Below are positions 7,879 to 16,553 of a stretch of 64,000 bases of DNA, piece by piece. The translations under genes and the position numbers were made by a program. The stretch covers positions 1 to 64,000 of the forward strand of contig CAMHSJ010000001.1 of NCBI GenBank assembly GCA_946187935.1, given 5' to 3'. How positions within the stretch are numbered: position 1 is the first letter of the stretch; each line of letters begins with the position of its first letter. The notes below the pieces were generated by a model, which had not been told where the DNA came from, did no database searches, and saw nothing but the letters and a program-made list of their open reading frames with translations. The stretch comes from an uncultured Clostridia bacterium (GTDB taxonomy: Bacteria; Bacillota; Clostridia; Saccharofermentanales; Saccharofermentanaceae).

Positions 7879-9647
7879 TGGCTGATAAAGATTATCTTAA
7901 AGAAGTTTCCGCCGACGGTTTCTACGAACTCCTTCCGAAGCGTCAGGCGGTAATAAGCAAGGCTTCCGGGGAGGAGCCCCGGTATGACTTCAATGCGAAT
8001 GTCCTGGCAAGAAGCCTTCATCCCAAGGTTCAGCATGTTAAGGTCTGCGATATCAAAGAATTAAACGGCGCACGTGTCTATACTCTCGAGCCAGACACAT
8101 CAAAGGGAACAACGAAACTCGCATATTTCAGGGCAGGGCAGTATATATCCCTTAAGCTTAAGATAGGCGGTTCTGTGCTTACCAGACCATACTCTTTATG
8201 CTCTTCGCCGAAGCTCGCGTTAAGCGGCAAGTATCAGATCGTAGTAAAGAGCATGAAGGACGGATTCGCATCCGAATACATAAACAGGGAATTCAAGATC
8301 GGAACTGCTTTAGATATCTCCGAGCCGGCCGGCTTTTTTGATTATGAGCCGCTTAGAGACAGAAATACCGTGGTCGGTCTTGCCGGTGGTTCAGGCATAG
8401 CGCCTTTCATGTCTTTTGCTTCTGCCATTGCGGACGGCACAGAGGATTTCAATCTCATACTCCTTTACGGAAGCAGGACGGAAGAAGAGATCCTGTTTAA
8501 GGAAGAACTTGCTGAATACGAGAAGTCGGCAGGCGGAAAGATCAAGGTCATCCACGTTCTTTCTGATGAAGAAAAGCCCGGTTATGAACATGGCTTTATC
8601 ACTTCTGATCTGATCTCAAAACATGCGCCTGATGTCTATTCTGTATTTGTGTGCGGATCACAGGGCATGTACGACTACGCAGAAGGCGAGTGCAAAAAGC
8701 TCGGCCTTAAGAAAAAAGACATAAGATTCGATGCATACGGGCAGTACAGACTCTCATCGCGCGATGCAGAGTTTACTGACGTGCACAAGGACAAGACTTA
8801 TGAGATAACGCTCATAATGAACGACGGCATCGAACATAAGATACCTGCACGCGCAGATGAACCTGTACTTGTGGCATTAGAGCGCGCAGGTATTGAAGCA
8901 CCGGGCAAGTGCCGCTCGGGCGAATGCGGTTTCTGCCGTTCAAAACTGGCGTCAGGCGAGGTCTACACACCGGAGAGAGTCGAACGGAGAAGGCAGTATG
9001 ACAAGGAGACGGGCTACATTCATCCATGCTGCACATTCCCCAAGTCCGACCTTAGGATACTTATTAATTACGAAGAACCAAAAATAGAAAGGAAGGTTAA
9101 AGATATGAAGAAGAAAGAACGTTTGATGGGTATTATAATGGCCATTATAATCTCGCTTGCTATGGGTATTCTCGTAGCTGCCCTGATCCCTGTGATCAGT
9201 CCTCAGGCTGCTGAGTCACAGCCCGTGGCTGTCCGTTATATATCCAACATCCTGATGTCAGTTGTAACAGGCATCATCGTGGCATTTGTCATCCCTCTCG
9301 GAAAGCTCGGCAGGGGTCTTGCCAATAAAGCCGGCGCAATGCCTCCGTCATTTAAGTTCACACTGCTTAATTCCATTCCTCTTGCGGTAGGCAATACGCT
9401 CATCGTAAGCCTTGTCTGCAGCTTCTTTGGTGTCCTGATGGGACGTTCCCATGCTGCAGCTGAAGCTCTTGCTCACATGCCTCCGTTCCCGGTCATGTGG
9501 CTCGGAAACTGGGTCAAGCTCCTCCTTCCCACACTGATCGTAAGCTATCTTCTTGCCGTTATCCTCTCACCTGTCGTATCACAGGCGATCGGCATAGCTG
9601 ATGCAGGCGCAGAAGTCGGAAGAGCTGCTTCAGGCAAGGACGACTGA
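7878..9647 (+). CDS. Ferredoxin-NAD(P)H reductase with 2Fe-2S domain fused to a C-terminal membrane domain
   Basis: 589 residues from ATG 7878 (the track start is too early). Order: FNR-type FAD barrel with 'TRPYSLCSSP' (about 100-115); NAD(P) domain with 'GLAGGSGIAPFMS'; plant-type 2Fe-2S domain with C-x4-C-x2-C in 'CRSGECGFC' and a last Cys in 'HPCC' (about 315-400); then from residue 410 a membrane domain of about 180 residues with three to four helices. An internal ATG at 9105 has its own upstream GAAAGGAAGG, so the membrane part may also be made alone or was once a separate gene. Likely passes electrons from NAD(P)H to the adjacent flavoprotein at the membrane. Confidence 0.8.
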   Translation: MADKDYLKEVSADGFYELLPKRQAVISKASGEEPRYDFNANVLARSLHPKVQHVKVCDIKELNGARVYTLEPDTSKGTTKLAYFRAGQYISLKLKIGGSVLTRPYSLCSSPKLALSGKYQIVVKSMKDGFASEYINREFKIGTALDISEPAGFFDYEPLRDRNTVVGLAGGSGIAPFMSFASAIADGTEDFNLILLYGSRTEEEILFKEELAEYEKSAGGKIKVIHVLSDEEKPGYEHGFITSDLISKHAPDVYSVFVCGSQGMYDYAEGECKKLGLKKKDIRFDAYGQYRLSSRDAEFTDVHKDKTYEITLIMNDGIEHKIPARADEPVLVALERAGIEAPGKCRSGECGFCRSKLASGEVYTPERVERRRQYDKETGYIHPCCTFPKSDLRILINYEEPKIERKVKDMKKKERLMGIIMAIIISLAMGILVAALIPVISPQAAESQPVAVRYISNILMSVVTGIIVAFVIPLGKLGRGLANKAGAMPPSFKFTLLNSIPLAVGNTLIVSLVCSFFGVLMGRSHAAAEALAHMPPFPVMWLGNWVKLLLPTLIVSYLLAVILSPVVSQAIGIADAGAEVGRAASGKDD

Positions 9648-9673
9648 AGAAGGCTTAAATAACTATGAACTGA

Positions 9674-9704
9674 TAAGCCCGTGAGCAAACAGCTTGCGGG
9701 CTTA
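9674..9704 (+). terminator. Hairpin after the redox operon
   Basis: TAAGCCCG pairs with CGGGCTTA across a loop that can add five more pairs (TGAGC/GCTTG). There is no T tract after it, so it may be a weak terminator or an mRNA 3' stabiliser. Confidence 0.5.
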
Positions 9705-9727
9705 ATTCGGACGGACACAGGAGTAAT

Positions 9728-10240
9728 ATGGCAAATACCGTCACTTCTTTTCGAATAGTATTTAGTATCGGACTGTTGTTCGTGCCTGTGTTTTCGCCCT
9801 TATTCTATGTCCTGTATCTGCTCGCAGGAATAAGCGATATGTTAGACGGTACGATCGCGAGAAAGACAGGGACTGTAAGTGATCTTGGCTCGAAACTTGA
9901 TACTGCAGCTGATATCGTTTTTGTGACGGTATGCCTTATAAAGATGATCCCTGTGCTTGATATACCCTCATGGCTTGTTATCTGGATATTCGTAATTGCG
10001 TTGATCAAGGTGACCAGTATAGTATGGGGATATGTTATCAGCAAAGAGTTCTTTGCTGCACACACCCTGATGAATAAAGCTGCAGGCTTTATGTTGTTTC
10101 TTTTGCCGTTTACGGCAGTTGTCATAGATCTTAAATACAGCGGAGTGTTTGTCTGTATACTGGCAACTGTTGCTGCGGCAGAGGAGATCCATTTGATAAG
10201 AAACGGAGCAAAAACAAAAGTCTTTACTGCGGAGAAATAA
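9728..10240 (+). CDS. CDP-alcohol phosphatidyltransferase family protein
   Basis: 170 residues, slightly short for the family, with five to six membrane helices. It carries the full catalytic pattern D-x2-D-G-x2-A-R-x8-G-x3-D-x3-D: 'DMLDGTIAR' followed by 'GSKLDTAAD'. Such enzymes swap CMP on a CDP-lipid for an alcohol headgroup (glycerol phosphate, inositol phosphate, serine) in the membrane. The headgroup cannot be told from sequence. AGGAG precedes ATG 9728, and the next gene starts 4 bases after its stop. Confidence 0.85.
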   Translation: MANTVTSFRIVFSIGLLFVPVFSPLFYVLYLLAGISDMLDGTIARKTGTVSDLGSKLDTAADIVFVTVCLIKMIPVLDIPSWLVIWIFVIALIKVTSIVWGYVISKEFFAAHTLMNKAAGFMLFLLPFTAVVIDLKYSGVFVCILATVAAAEEIHLIRNGAKTKVFTAEK

Positions 10241-10243
10241 AAA

Positions 10244-10633
10244 ATGAAGTTTAATTCTTTGATACCTGAACTGACGGTGGATGATATTGAGAGGACCAAG
10301 GATTTCTATGTGAACAAACTGGGCTTTAAGATCGAATACGAGAGACCCGAAAACAAGTTTGCATTTTTGTCTTTATATGAGAATCAGATCATGTTCGAAC
10401 AGGCAAACGGTCATTGGTCAGTCGGGGAATTAGAGCACCCGTATGGAAGAGGGATCAATTTCGAGATGGCGGTCCCAGATGCGGAAGAGATGTATAAGAG
10501 AATACTGGATAAGGGGATCCGTCCGTTCAGAGAACTGATGGAAAAAAGATACAGGAACGGTGACGAATATATAATCCAGCATGAATTCCTCATCCAGGAT
10601 CCCGACGGTTATCTTCTCAGGTTTGCGGACTGA
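10244..10633 (+). CDS. VOC-family protein (glyoxalase/bleomycin-resistance fold)
   Basis: 129 residues, the normal length for a single VOC unit of two beta-alpha-beta3 modules. 'LTVDDIERTKDFYVNKLGFK' is the classic first module; 'DPDGYLLRF' is the last strand, with Leu where metal enzymes often have Glu. Members bind drugs, act as isomerases or are orphan binding proteins. No substrate is implied by the context. It lies 3 bases after the CDP-alcohol transferase gene. Confidence 0.8.
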   Translation: MKFNSLIPELTVDDIERTKDFYVNKLGFKIEYERPENKFAFLSLYENQIMFEQANGHWSVGELEHPYGRGINFEMAVPDAEEMYKRILDKGIRPFRELMEKRYRNGDEYIIQHEFLIQDPDGYLLRFAD

Positions 10634-10797
10634 TCTGACTTCCGGGGGTTTCCGCATTCGGGACAGAATTTGGAATCAAGACCCTTTTTGCCGCAGCTGC
10701 AGTCCCAGGTTCCTTCGCTCTGAGGCTGCGCGGACCGGTTAAGAGCATCTGTCTGCTGCTTAATCTGTCCGATCCCCATAAATGCCGTCATGGGCAT
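10609..10797 (-). pseudogene. Zinc-ribbon C-terminal remnant (SPFH/virion-core-like protein)
   Basis: This minus-strand frame of 62 residues contains 'WDCSCGKKGLDSKFCPECGNPR', a C-x-C...C-x2-C zinc ribbon typical of the extreme C-terminus of SPFH/virion-core-like proteins, which are normally over 300 residues. An in-frame stop lies eight codons upstream of the ATG, so the body of such a gene is absent. It overlaps the VOC gene end by 25 bases. Most likely a relic; a small free zinc-ribbon protein is possible. Confidence 0.4.
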
Positions 10798-10906
10798 CTT
10801 AGGCGGTTCAGATTATAACAGAAGAGCTTATCATTGCCCTGCCGGCATGATCGGACTATAGTTATTCTTGGGAATATGCAAAAGTTATCAATAAGGAACG
10901 GGAAAG

Positions 10907-11770
10907 ATGAGACTTACAAACATTAATTGCCCGCAGTGCAACGGACGGCTCAGTCAGCAGGAAGACAAGTTCTACTGCAACAGCTGCGGCAGCGCATTTA
11001 ACGTCGATTACGATGAAGCGGACGTAGAGTATGCCAAACTCGTAACCGAGCCCGAGAGAGCAAGGCTCCTTCTTGATAAGGAACGCAAGTACCTGGCAAA
11101 GGACGAGGAGCTCAGAAGGAAATTCATCACAGGTGAGATGAAGAAGGAGTTTGTAGAGCAGGCCAAGACCACGGGCATGTCTTATCTTGGAGGCATAATC
11201 TATGCTGTGGTCTTAGGCGGAATAAGCACTCTGTTTGTCATCATATTTGTGATCGCATTATTTATCAGTGCAGGGAAGAATTACAGGGCTGAAAGCGAGA
11301 TGAGAGAAGAGGAGAGGTTGGAAAGACTTGAAGACCTCTCCGCAAGGGACATCGAAAAAGATGAGAACTTCCTCGAAAATGCCGTTGCAGCCGGGACCGC
11401 TTATGAGAGATTCAGAAGAGACGATACTGTCGGGAACGATGCCGAAGACGGCGGCGATGCTCACATGGAAGGCTCGCCTGTTGCCGAGAGTTGTTATCTG
11501 TTAAAGGCCGGAAGTGACAACATTCTCTGCATTATATATAAGACCACATATGAGTTCAGCGGAAATAAGGACACAAGAGAGGTTTATGACAGTGTCTTTT
11601 TCGAGGATATAGAGCCTGACGAAACAGGTCATATCGTATGCGAATACAGCTATTGCAGTAATGCCAACGGAAGCGGAGCTGACTATCACTGGGATGGTTA
11701 TGACAGTGCTGAAGCTGCCTATGAAGATCTGCTCGATGATGGCTTCGAGATCTTTGAGGTCGATATTTAA
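10907..11770 (+). CDS. Zinc-ribbon membrane protein, first of a tandem paralogue pair
   Basis: 287 residues. An N-terminal zinc ribbon (CPQCNGRL...YCNSCGSAF, residues 9-32) is followed by a charged linker 'DEADVEYAKLV', one long hydrophobic segment (about 92-122), and an acidic C-terminal domain of about 150 residues. The next gene has the same order, and the shared linker shows tandem duplication. Probably a membrane protein with the ribbon inside the cell. Function unknown. Confidence 0.7.
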   Translation: MRLTNINCPQCNGRLSQQEDKFYCNSCGSAFNVDYDEADVEYAKLVTEPERARLLLDKERKYLAKDEELRRKFITGEMKKEFVEQAKTTGMSYLGGIIYAVVLGGISTLFVIIFVIALFISAGKNYRAESEMREEERLERLEDLSARDIEKDENFLENAVAAGTAYERFRRDDTVGNDAEDGGDAHMEGSPVAESCYLLKAGSDNILCIIYKTTYEFSGNKDTREVYDSVFFEDIEPDETGHIVCEYSYCSNANGSGADYHWDGYDSAEAAYEDLLDDGFEIFEVDI

Positions 11771-11788
11771 GAAAGGGGGACAGGCAAC

Positions 11789-12649
11789 ATGAAACTAAGA
11801 ACACTTGACTGTAAGAACTGCGCTGCCCCTTTAAGGCAGGAAGGTAATAAGCTCGTCTGCGCCTCCTGCGGATCGGTATTCGACATCCCGAGCGATAAAG
11901 CGGATATCGAATACGACAGACTGGTCAATGCAGAAGACTATATAAGACTGGAGCTGGCAAAATCCATTCTGGCGCTCGAGAAAAGCTACAAGACCAAAGA
12001 ACAGATCAGCCAGGAAAAGCGCGAGAAAGAGTACACGGCAAGGCGCAAGCGTTTGACAAAAGCCTTCGGCATCATCATCCTCGTCGCTGCTGTATCTACG
12101 ATCCTCTGCTCTGTTTTCGGAGGCGTGATCTTCGGCGCTCTTAACAGTGCCAGACACAACAGGCACAAGGCTCAGGAAACGGCGGAAACCGCCGTCTGGG
12201 ATCCGGGCTTCAGGGTCACTCCGAGCGATCTTAAGAACGATAAGGATTTCTGGAATTATATCAGCGAAGGCATTATAGAAGAGACCAAGGAAGGTTATGA
12301 CAGCAGGGGTTCGGTCATCTTCTCTTCTGATGAGATCTGGGGCGTCAACACGGATCCTGAGATAATAGGCAGATACCTGATAACCGGTGAATACGACAAT
12401 GCGCTCTATATCATATTCAAGATCACGTTCGAGAACATCGACGGAAGCACAAAGGAAATGTATTACTGCTGCGCTGCAGAGGACATTACTGTAGATGAGA
12501 ACGGCAATATCGTCTATGACGGTTTTACAGGAATGGATACGGTTTCATACGATATCAGATTCCATGCGGATACGGATCTGAACATGATCTATCAGACGTT
12601 TATTAGCGGCAGCAAGTATGACTATCAAAGGTTCGTATTCGAGTTCTGA
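11789..12649 (+). CDS. Zinc-ribbon membrane protein, second paralogue
   Basis: 286 residues, parallel to its upstream neighbour: zinc ribbon 'CKNCAAPL...CASCGSVF', the linker 'DKADIEYDRLV', one membrane segment (about 90-115), then 'DLKNDKDFWNYI' (compare 'DIEKDENFLENA' in the first copy) and a C-terminal domain ending in 'FVFEF'. The C-terminal domains have drifted more than the N-termini. GAAAGGGGG lies before ATG 11789, 18 bases after the first copy. It converges on the deaminase gene with a 3-base gap. Confidence 0.7.
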   Translation: MKLRTLDCKNCAAPLRQEGNKLVCASCGSVFDIPSDKADIEYDRLVNAEDYIRLELAKSILALEKSYKTKEQISQEKREKEYTARRKRLTKAFGIIILVAAVSTILCSVFGGVIFGALNSARHNRHKAQETAETAVWDPGFRVTPSDLKNDKDFWNYISEGIIEETKEGYDSRGSVIFSSDEIWGVNTDPEIIGRYLITGEYDNALYIIFKITFENIDGSTKEMYYCCAAEDITVDENGNIVYDGFTGMDTVSYDIRFHADTDLNMIYQTFISGSKYDYQRFVFEF

Positions 12650-12652
12650 TGA

Positions 12653-13048
12653 TCAGTCGATCCACCACATAGGCGTCAGATCTCCGAGCTTCATTACGAT
12701 ATCTTTGGAATAATCGATCATGATGTCGATGTCTTTATACCTGCCGGGCATAAGCTGGACCATTAATTCCCTGCATGCCCCGCACGGAGCACCCTTGCCT
12801 TCGTTCGGAGATATGCACAGGACTCTGTCTATCTCATACTCACCGTTAGTGATCATGTTAAATATCGCGTTCCTCTCGGCACATATTCCCAATGTTGAAC
12901 ATGTGTCTATGCAGACGCCCACATATATCTTGCCTGACTTGGAGCGAACGGCAGCGGAAACCTCTCCCGCCGTAACATACTCTGATATTGTCTTGCCTCC
13001 GTGCACGCTCTTTGCAGCGTTATACATATCAACCCAGATCTGATCCAT
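12653..13048 (-). CDS. Cytidine deaminase-family protein
   Basis: 131 residues, the length of small tetrameric cytidine deaminases. The zinc site is clear: 'CAERNAIF' (ligand Cys plus catalytic Glu) and 'PCGACRELM' (two more ligands). The substrate loop before it (GVCIDTCSTLGI) departs from the usual N-x-E-N-A-S-Y-x-L, so the substrate may not be cytidine itself; blasticidin-type or other nucleoside deaminases are alternatives. A single gene on the minus strand, convergent with the zinc-ribbon pair. Confidence 0.8.
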   Translation of the reverse strand: MDQIWVDMYNAAKSVHGGKTISEYVTAGEVSAAVRSKSGKIYVGVCIDTCSTLGICAERNAIFNMITNGEYEIDRVLCISPNEGKGAPCGACRELMVQLMPGRYKDIDIMIDYSKDIVMKLGDLTPMWWID

Positions 13049-13185
13049 GATCTTTAATCCTCCCCGTTTCTTATAAAAGGTATTCTATCACACAATATTT
13101 ATACTTTCGGTTATCATTAGTTAAGAGGATGTTCACATTAAGGTAGTACAATCAGGAATATGAGATATTGTTGGGAGGAAGGCAT

Positions 13186-15069
13186 ATGAAGAACAGATCT
13201 GCCTTAAGACCGCTTGCCCTGTTGTTAGCAGCGGCGTTTATATTTACTTCCGGCTGCAGCTCTTTTGTTGCCCGCTCAACAAAAGAGCCTTCTGAATCAG
13301 AAACAGAAACAGAACCAAGCGGATCCGGATCTGCCTTTGATTCCCTTGCTGAAGATGAATATAAAGAAGAAGACCTTGCCCTTTACTCTTCTTTTGAAGG
13401 TGTGCCGGATGAGATCACAGTCCGTTTCTACAGCGGTATGCCAAGTGTTCCCTATATCGGAATCGCCCAGTACAAAGAACTGGTCCAGGATGAGACGCTC
13501 AGCGTGGAGAGCGACGGCGGCTGCCTGATCCTTACTGCCGGAAACGGAGCCTCTGTGATCGCAGATCCCGAGGCTGACACCCTTACTTCTGACCGCTGGG
13601 CTGAATTCAGGATCGATCAGGAGAGTTTCAATTCTGATAAAGTTGCAGGTTTTAGGGATCAAAACGCACCGTTCGTGATGATAGAGTCCGCAGAATTTGA
13701 GCCTCAGAAAGAACCCTTGGTATTTGACTTTGCGGAGTATGAGATCCCTCTTTATACTGATGAACAAGATGTCTACCTGCCGCTCGCAATGGTTAATGAA
13801 CTGATGACAGACGTGGCATTTACGACACTTGCTTATAATGAGGAAAACGTCTATCTGTATAATGGTTTTGAAGTGCTCAGCATGTCTGATATCGATCCTG
13901 ATTATTATCAGCGTTTTGCTGACGGAACGCCGCGCGACCCTGACATGGCAGAGTATGCATATCACCAGTTATGCTTCAGTCTGGACAAGCTGTATGGATG
14001 TACGGGGTCTGCTCCTTTGGATAATTCCATAGCCGAGATCGGGCTTGACAGGGCGCTTCTGGAAACGGATGAATATACGGCTATGATAAGAGAGATGCTG
14101 CTGTCCACTGACCGTGATATTTACAACGCAGGATTATTCTTTTTGAGCATATATATGACTGATCCGCACAACGGTATGTATAATGAGGATCTGTATAACA
14201 TACTGCTTGTAAAGGATCCGAAATGGATAAGCGAAAATATCTCAGAACCTTTAACCGGAGTAATGGAGACGGACTCTTATGCGCTCGCCCTCTTGCGGGA
14301 TTTCTTCACTTCTGATGTCCGTGAAGACAGAGAGGAAGTTTTCGGAGATACATTAAGCTATCACGAGCAGGGTGACACAGCTGTGATAACATTGGACAAT
14401 TTTACGGAATGTGACGAGGACGGCTGGTTCTCTTATTACCGCGGGGAAGGTCCCATGCCTGAAGATGATAATGTCGGAACGGTAGTCGCCGGGATCGAAA
14501 GAGCAAAGGAAAACCCGGAGATCAGGAATGTCATTCTCGATGTCTCAAACAATAGCGGCGGAAGCAATGATCTGATGATGACGATCGTTGCTCTGATAAC
14601 AGGCGGAGCAGATTGCAAGTGCTATGACCGCACTACCGGCCAGTACTATATTCTCCATTACGTGATCGATTCGCGTTTTGACGGCAGTTTTGACACATCA
14701 GCGGCTTATGATGATACTGATCTCAACTTTGCGATACTGACGTCCCATAATTCCTTTTCCTGCGGAAACGCAGTGATCAGCCTTTTAAAGGATGCCGGCG
14801 TTCCTGTCTTCGGCGAGATCTCCGGCGGAGGCACCTGTATGGTCCGCAGCCTGGCCCTTCCGGAGGGGCCGGTCTTTATGATCTCCTCTCCTTTTGCCGT
14901 AATGGTAAATTGGGATGGAGACATGATCGAAAACGGTATCCCGGTCGATTCCTATCTGGTCACGGAATCCGAAGATGGCAGTCTTGATTACACAGGCCTT
15001 TTCGATATTGATAAACTCTCCGGACTGATGTCGGAGTATTATGAGGTTGTATTAGAGGAAACGACATAA
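13186..15069 (+). CDS. S41-type peptidase-like lipoprotein
   Basis: 627 residues from ATG 13186, which follows GGGAGG; the tracked TTG start six codons earlier lies in that ribosome site. A signal peptide with lipobox 'FTSGC' makes it a lipoprotein, followed by an acidic Ser/Glu linker. The C-terminal domain has the S41 (C-terminal processing protease) core: 'ILDVSNNSGGSNDLM', a nucleophile region 'NSFSCGNAV' and 'FGEISGGG'. The usual S41 Lys position is not obvious. The long N-terminal region (60-380) has no named domain. Likely an extracellular protease or peptide-binding relative. Confidence 0.75.
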   Translation: MKNRSALRPLALLLAAAFIFTSGCSSFVARSTKEPSESETETEPSGSGSAFDSLAEDEYKEEDLALYSSFEGVPDEITVRFYSGMPSVPYIGIAQYKELVQDETLSVESDGGCLILTAGNGASVIADPEADTLTSDRWAEFRIDQESFNSDKVAGFRDQNAPFVMIESAEFEPQKEPLVFDFAEYEIPLYTDEQDVYLPLAMVNELMTDVAFTTLAYNEENVYLYNGFEVLSMSDIDPDYYQRFADGTPRDPDMAEYAYHQLCFSLDKLYGCTGSAPLDNSIAEIGLDRALLETDEYTAMIREMLLSTDRDIYNAGLFFLSIYMTDPHNGMYNEDLYNILLVKDPKWISENISEPLTGVMETDSYALALLRDFFTSDVREDREEVFGDTLSYHEQGDTAVITLDNFTECDEDGWFSYYRGEGPMPEDDNVGTVVAGIERAKENPEIRNVILDVSNNSGGSNDLMMTIVALITGGADCKCYDRTTGQYYILHYVIDSRFDGSFDTSAAYDDTDLNFAILTSHNSFSCGNAVISLLKDAGVPVFGEISGGGTCMVRSLALPEGPVFMISSPFAVMVNWDGDMIENGIPVDSYLVTESEDGSLDYTGLFDIDKLSGLMSEYYEVVLEETT

Positions 15070-15090
15070 TAGACTGAGCCTGACAGGAAG

Positions 15091-15216
15091 ATGCTTCATG
15101 ACTCCATCCTTAATGAATACGGACTGTCTCCCGAAGGCCGGTTTGACCGGGGATCTTTAAGATCTGTCTACGATGCCAGGGGCAATGTCAGCAGCATCGA
15201 ATTCTGCTACCTTTAA
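15091..15216 (+). CDS. Small ORF of 41 codons, possible gene remnant
   Basis: ATG 15091 follows GACAGGAAG and reads 41 residues, ending 'VYDARGNVSSIEFCYL' at TAA. The composition is protein-like and the C-terminus resembles that of a larger protein, so it may be the tail of a lost gene. It was below the ORF-track cutoff. Function unknown. Confidence 0.3.
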   Translation: MLHDSILNEYGLSPEGRFDRGSLRSVYDARGNVSSIEFCYL

Positions 15217-15286
15217 GAAGTTCTGTTTTTGCAAAGTCCGCGAAACTGCAATATCATATACCCATAAGCGGAAAGGGGGACAGCCC

Positions 15287-15727
15287 ATGAAAAAGATAGT
15301 CATTGTTCCTGTTCTTATAACTGCATTTATCCTGTCAGCCTGCACATCAGCCGGGACCGCTGAAACAACAACGGAGGCTCTGTCAACGGACGCATCATCC
15401 ATCGCGGCCACAAAAGATGAGGATCTTGTAATGATAGGTTCCAAGGGGATAAAGACAGAGTACTATAATGCCCTTTTCGAGATAGAAGACGGTGTTTTGT
15501 ATGTATCACTTAATAATGGCGATAAGAAGTTTAAGACTCAGATCGAAGGCGCAGATCAGCTCATGGTCTCTCCCATGACGGCTGAAGGATATCACATATA
15601 TGCATCTCTTACGCTTTACGATAAGGACGGCAGTATTACTGAAGTGATAAACCTTGGAGCAAAGGACAGCTATTTCACACAAGCGGAGATCGAGTCTGCT
15701 TTGGGAGAACTGACGGAAGTGGTCTAA
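15287..15727 (+). CDS. Small lipoprotein of unknown function
   Basis: 146 residues from ATG 15287, behind GAAAGGGGGAC; the longer tracked ORF starts within the spacer. The signal peptide ends in lipobox 'ILSAC', followed by a Thr/Ser/Ala linker and a globular domain of about 95 residues with alternating strands. No known family is recognised. It is one base from the next lipoprotein gene, so the two are surely co-transcribed. Confidence 0.7.
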   Translation: MKKIVIVPVLITAFILSACTSAGTAETTTEALSTDASSIAATKDEDLVMIGSKGIKTEYYNALFEIEDGVLYVSLNNGDKKFKTQIEGADQLMVSPMTAEGYHIYASLTLYDKDGSITEVINLGAKDSYFTQAEIESALGELTEVV

Positions 15728-15728
15728 G

Positions 15729-16547
15729 ATGAAAAAGCTAATAGCATTGCTCTTATGTTTTGTTCTCATACTCCCCTTATTCGGCTGCACAAAGAAGGAA
15801 GCGGCATTTCCCGTTGTCAGGTGTGTGGATAATGAGATAACGGTAAACGGAGAGTTTATCGCTACATCAGAGTCTTTTGCCGTAGTCCGTATGGATGCTA
15901 ATGTGATCTGCCTTCTGACGGATTCGGGGTATATCAATCTGGACGGCGAAGGAAACATCATAGAGCTTAAGGACGTAATAACAGATCCTGATATTTACGA
16001 AGCGTCCATAAGCGGTAAAGTGGATAGCTTGAGACATGCGATCGTTGCAAGGGACAGCGTTATAGAACACAAGATCGATCACGATAAGATGCTGGAAGCC
16101 ATGTCCTCTTACGATGACGCGATGAAGATGTCTTTTTTGATCGGCGCGGAAGCTGTTCACATCATCTATAAGGATGATGAAGGCTATGCTGAGTCTGTGT
16201 CGTTCGGCTTTGAAGAAGACGGCATCAACAAGGCATACGGCCCTTCAGACGGGTTAACATGCAGTAAGTGGATGACAGGAAGAGTAGGATACGGCATAGA
16301 GGGTCTGATGCCGGATGAATATGCCGATCACTGGGCCGAAGATTCGCTTGAGATAGTATATCCCGATGGACAGATCTATTACTGGTTCTGTATAGCTTAT
16401 ATGGACGAAGAAGGCAGCAAGACCTATTATTCAGCCATTGCCAAAAAGGACGGCGATACAAGAAAGCTCATTTACCTTGAGCCTGTTCCCGGATCTTTTT
16501 ATTGCTGTGATATCGAACAGTTCGAAGGCATCTTGGAAGGGCTGTAA
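15729..16547 (+). CDS. Lipoprotein of unknown function
   Basis: 272 residues. The signal peptide ends in lipobox 'LPLFGC', so the protein is anchored on the outside of the membrane. The body is rich in aromatic and acidic residues, with a segment 'DGQIYYWFCIAYMDEEG' that suggests beta-sheet. No family recognised. It begins one base after the preceding lipoprotein stop and converges on the zinc-ribbon gene, leaving six bases. Confidence 0.65.
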   Translation: MKKLIALLLCFVLILPLFGCTKKEAAFPVVRCVDNEITVNGEFIATSESFAVVRMDANVICLLTDSGYINLDGEGNIIELKDVITDPDIYEASISGKVDSLRHAIVARDSVIEHKIDHDKMLEAMSSYDDAMKMSFLIGAEAVHIIYKDDEGYAESVSFGFEEDGINKAYGPSDGLTCSKWMTGRVGYGIEGLMPDEYADHWAEDSLEIVYPDGQIYYWFCIAYMDEEGSKTYYSAIAKKDGDTRKLIYLEPVPGSFYCCDIEQFEGILEGL

Positions 16548-16553
16548 GATCCG

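Noticed and set aside
13297-13965. 222-residue ORF opposite the S41-type lipoprotein gene
   Set aside because: No ribosome site or motif; the plus-strand gene has a signal peptide, lipobox and protease motifs, so this is a shadow frame.
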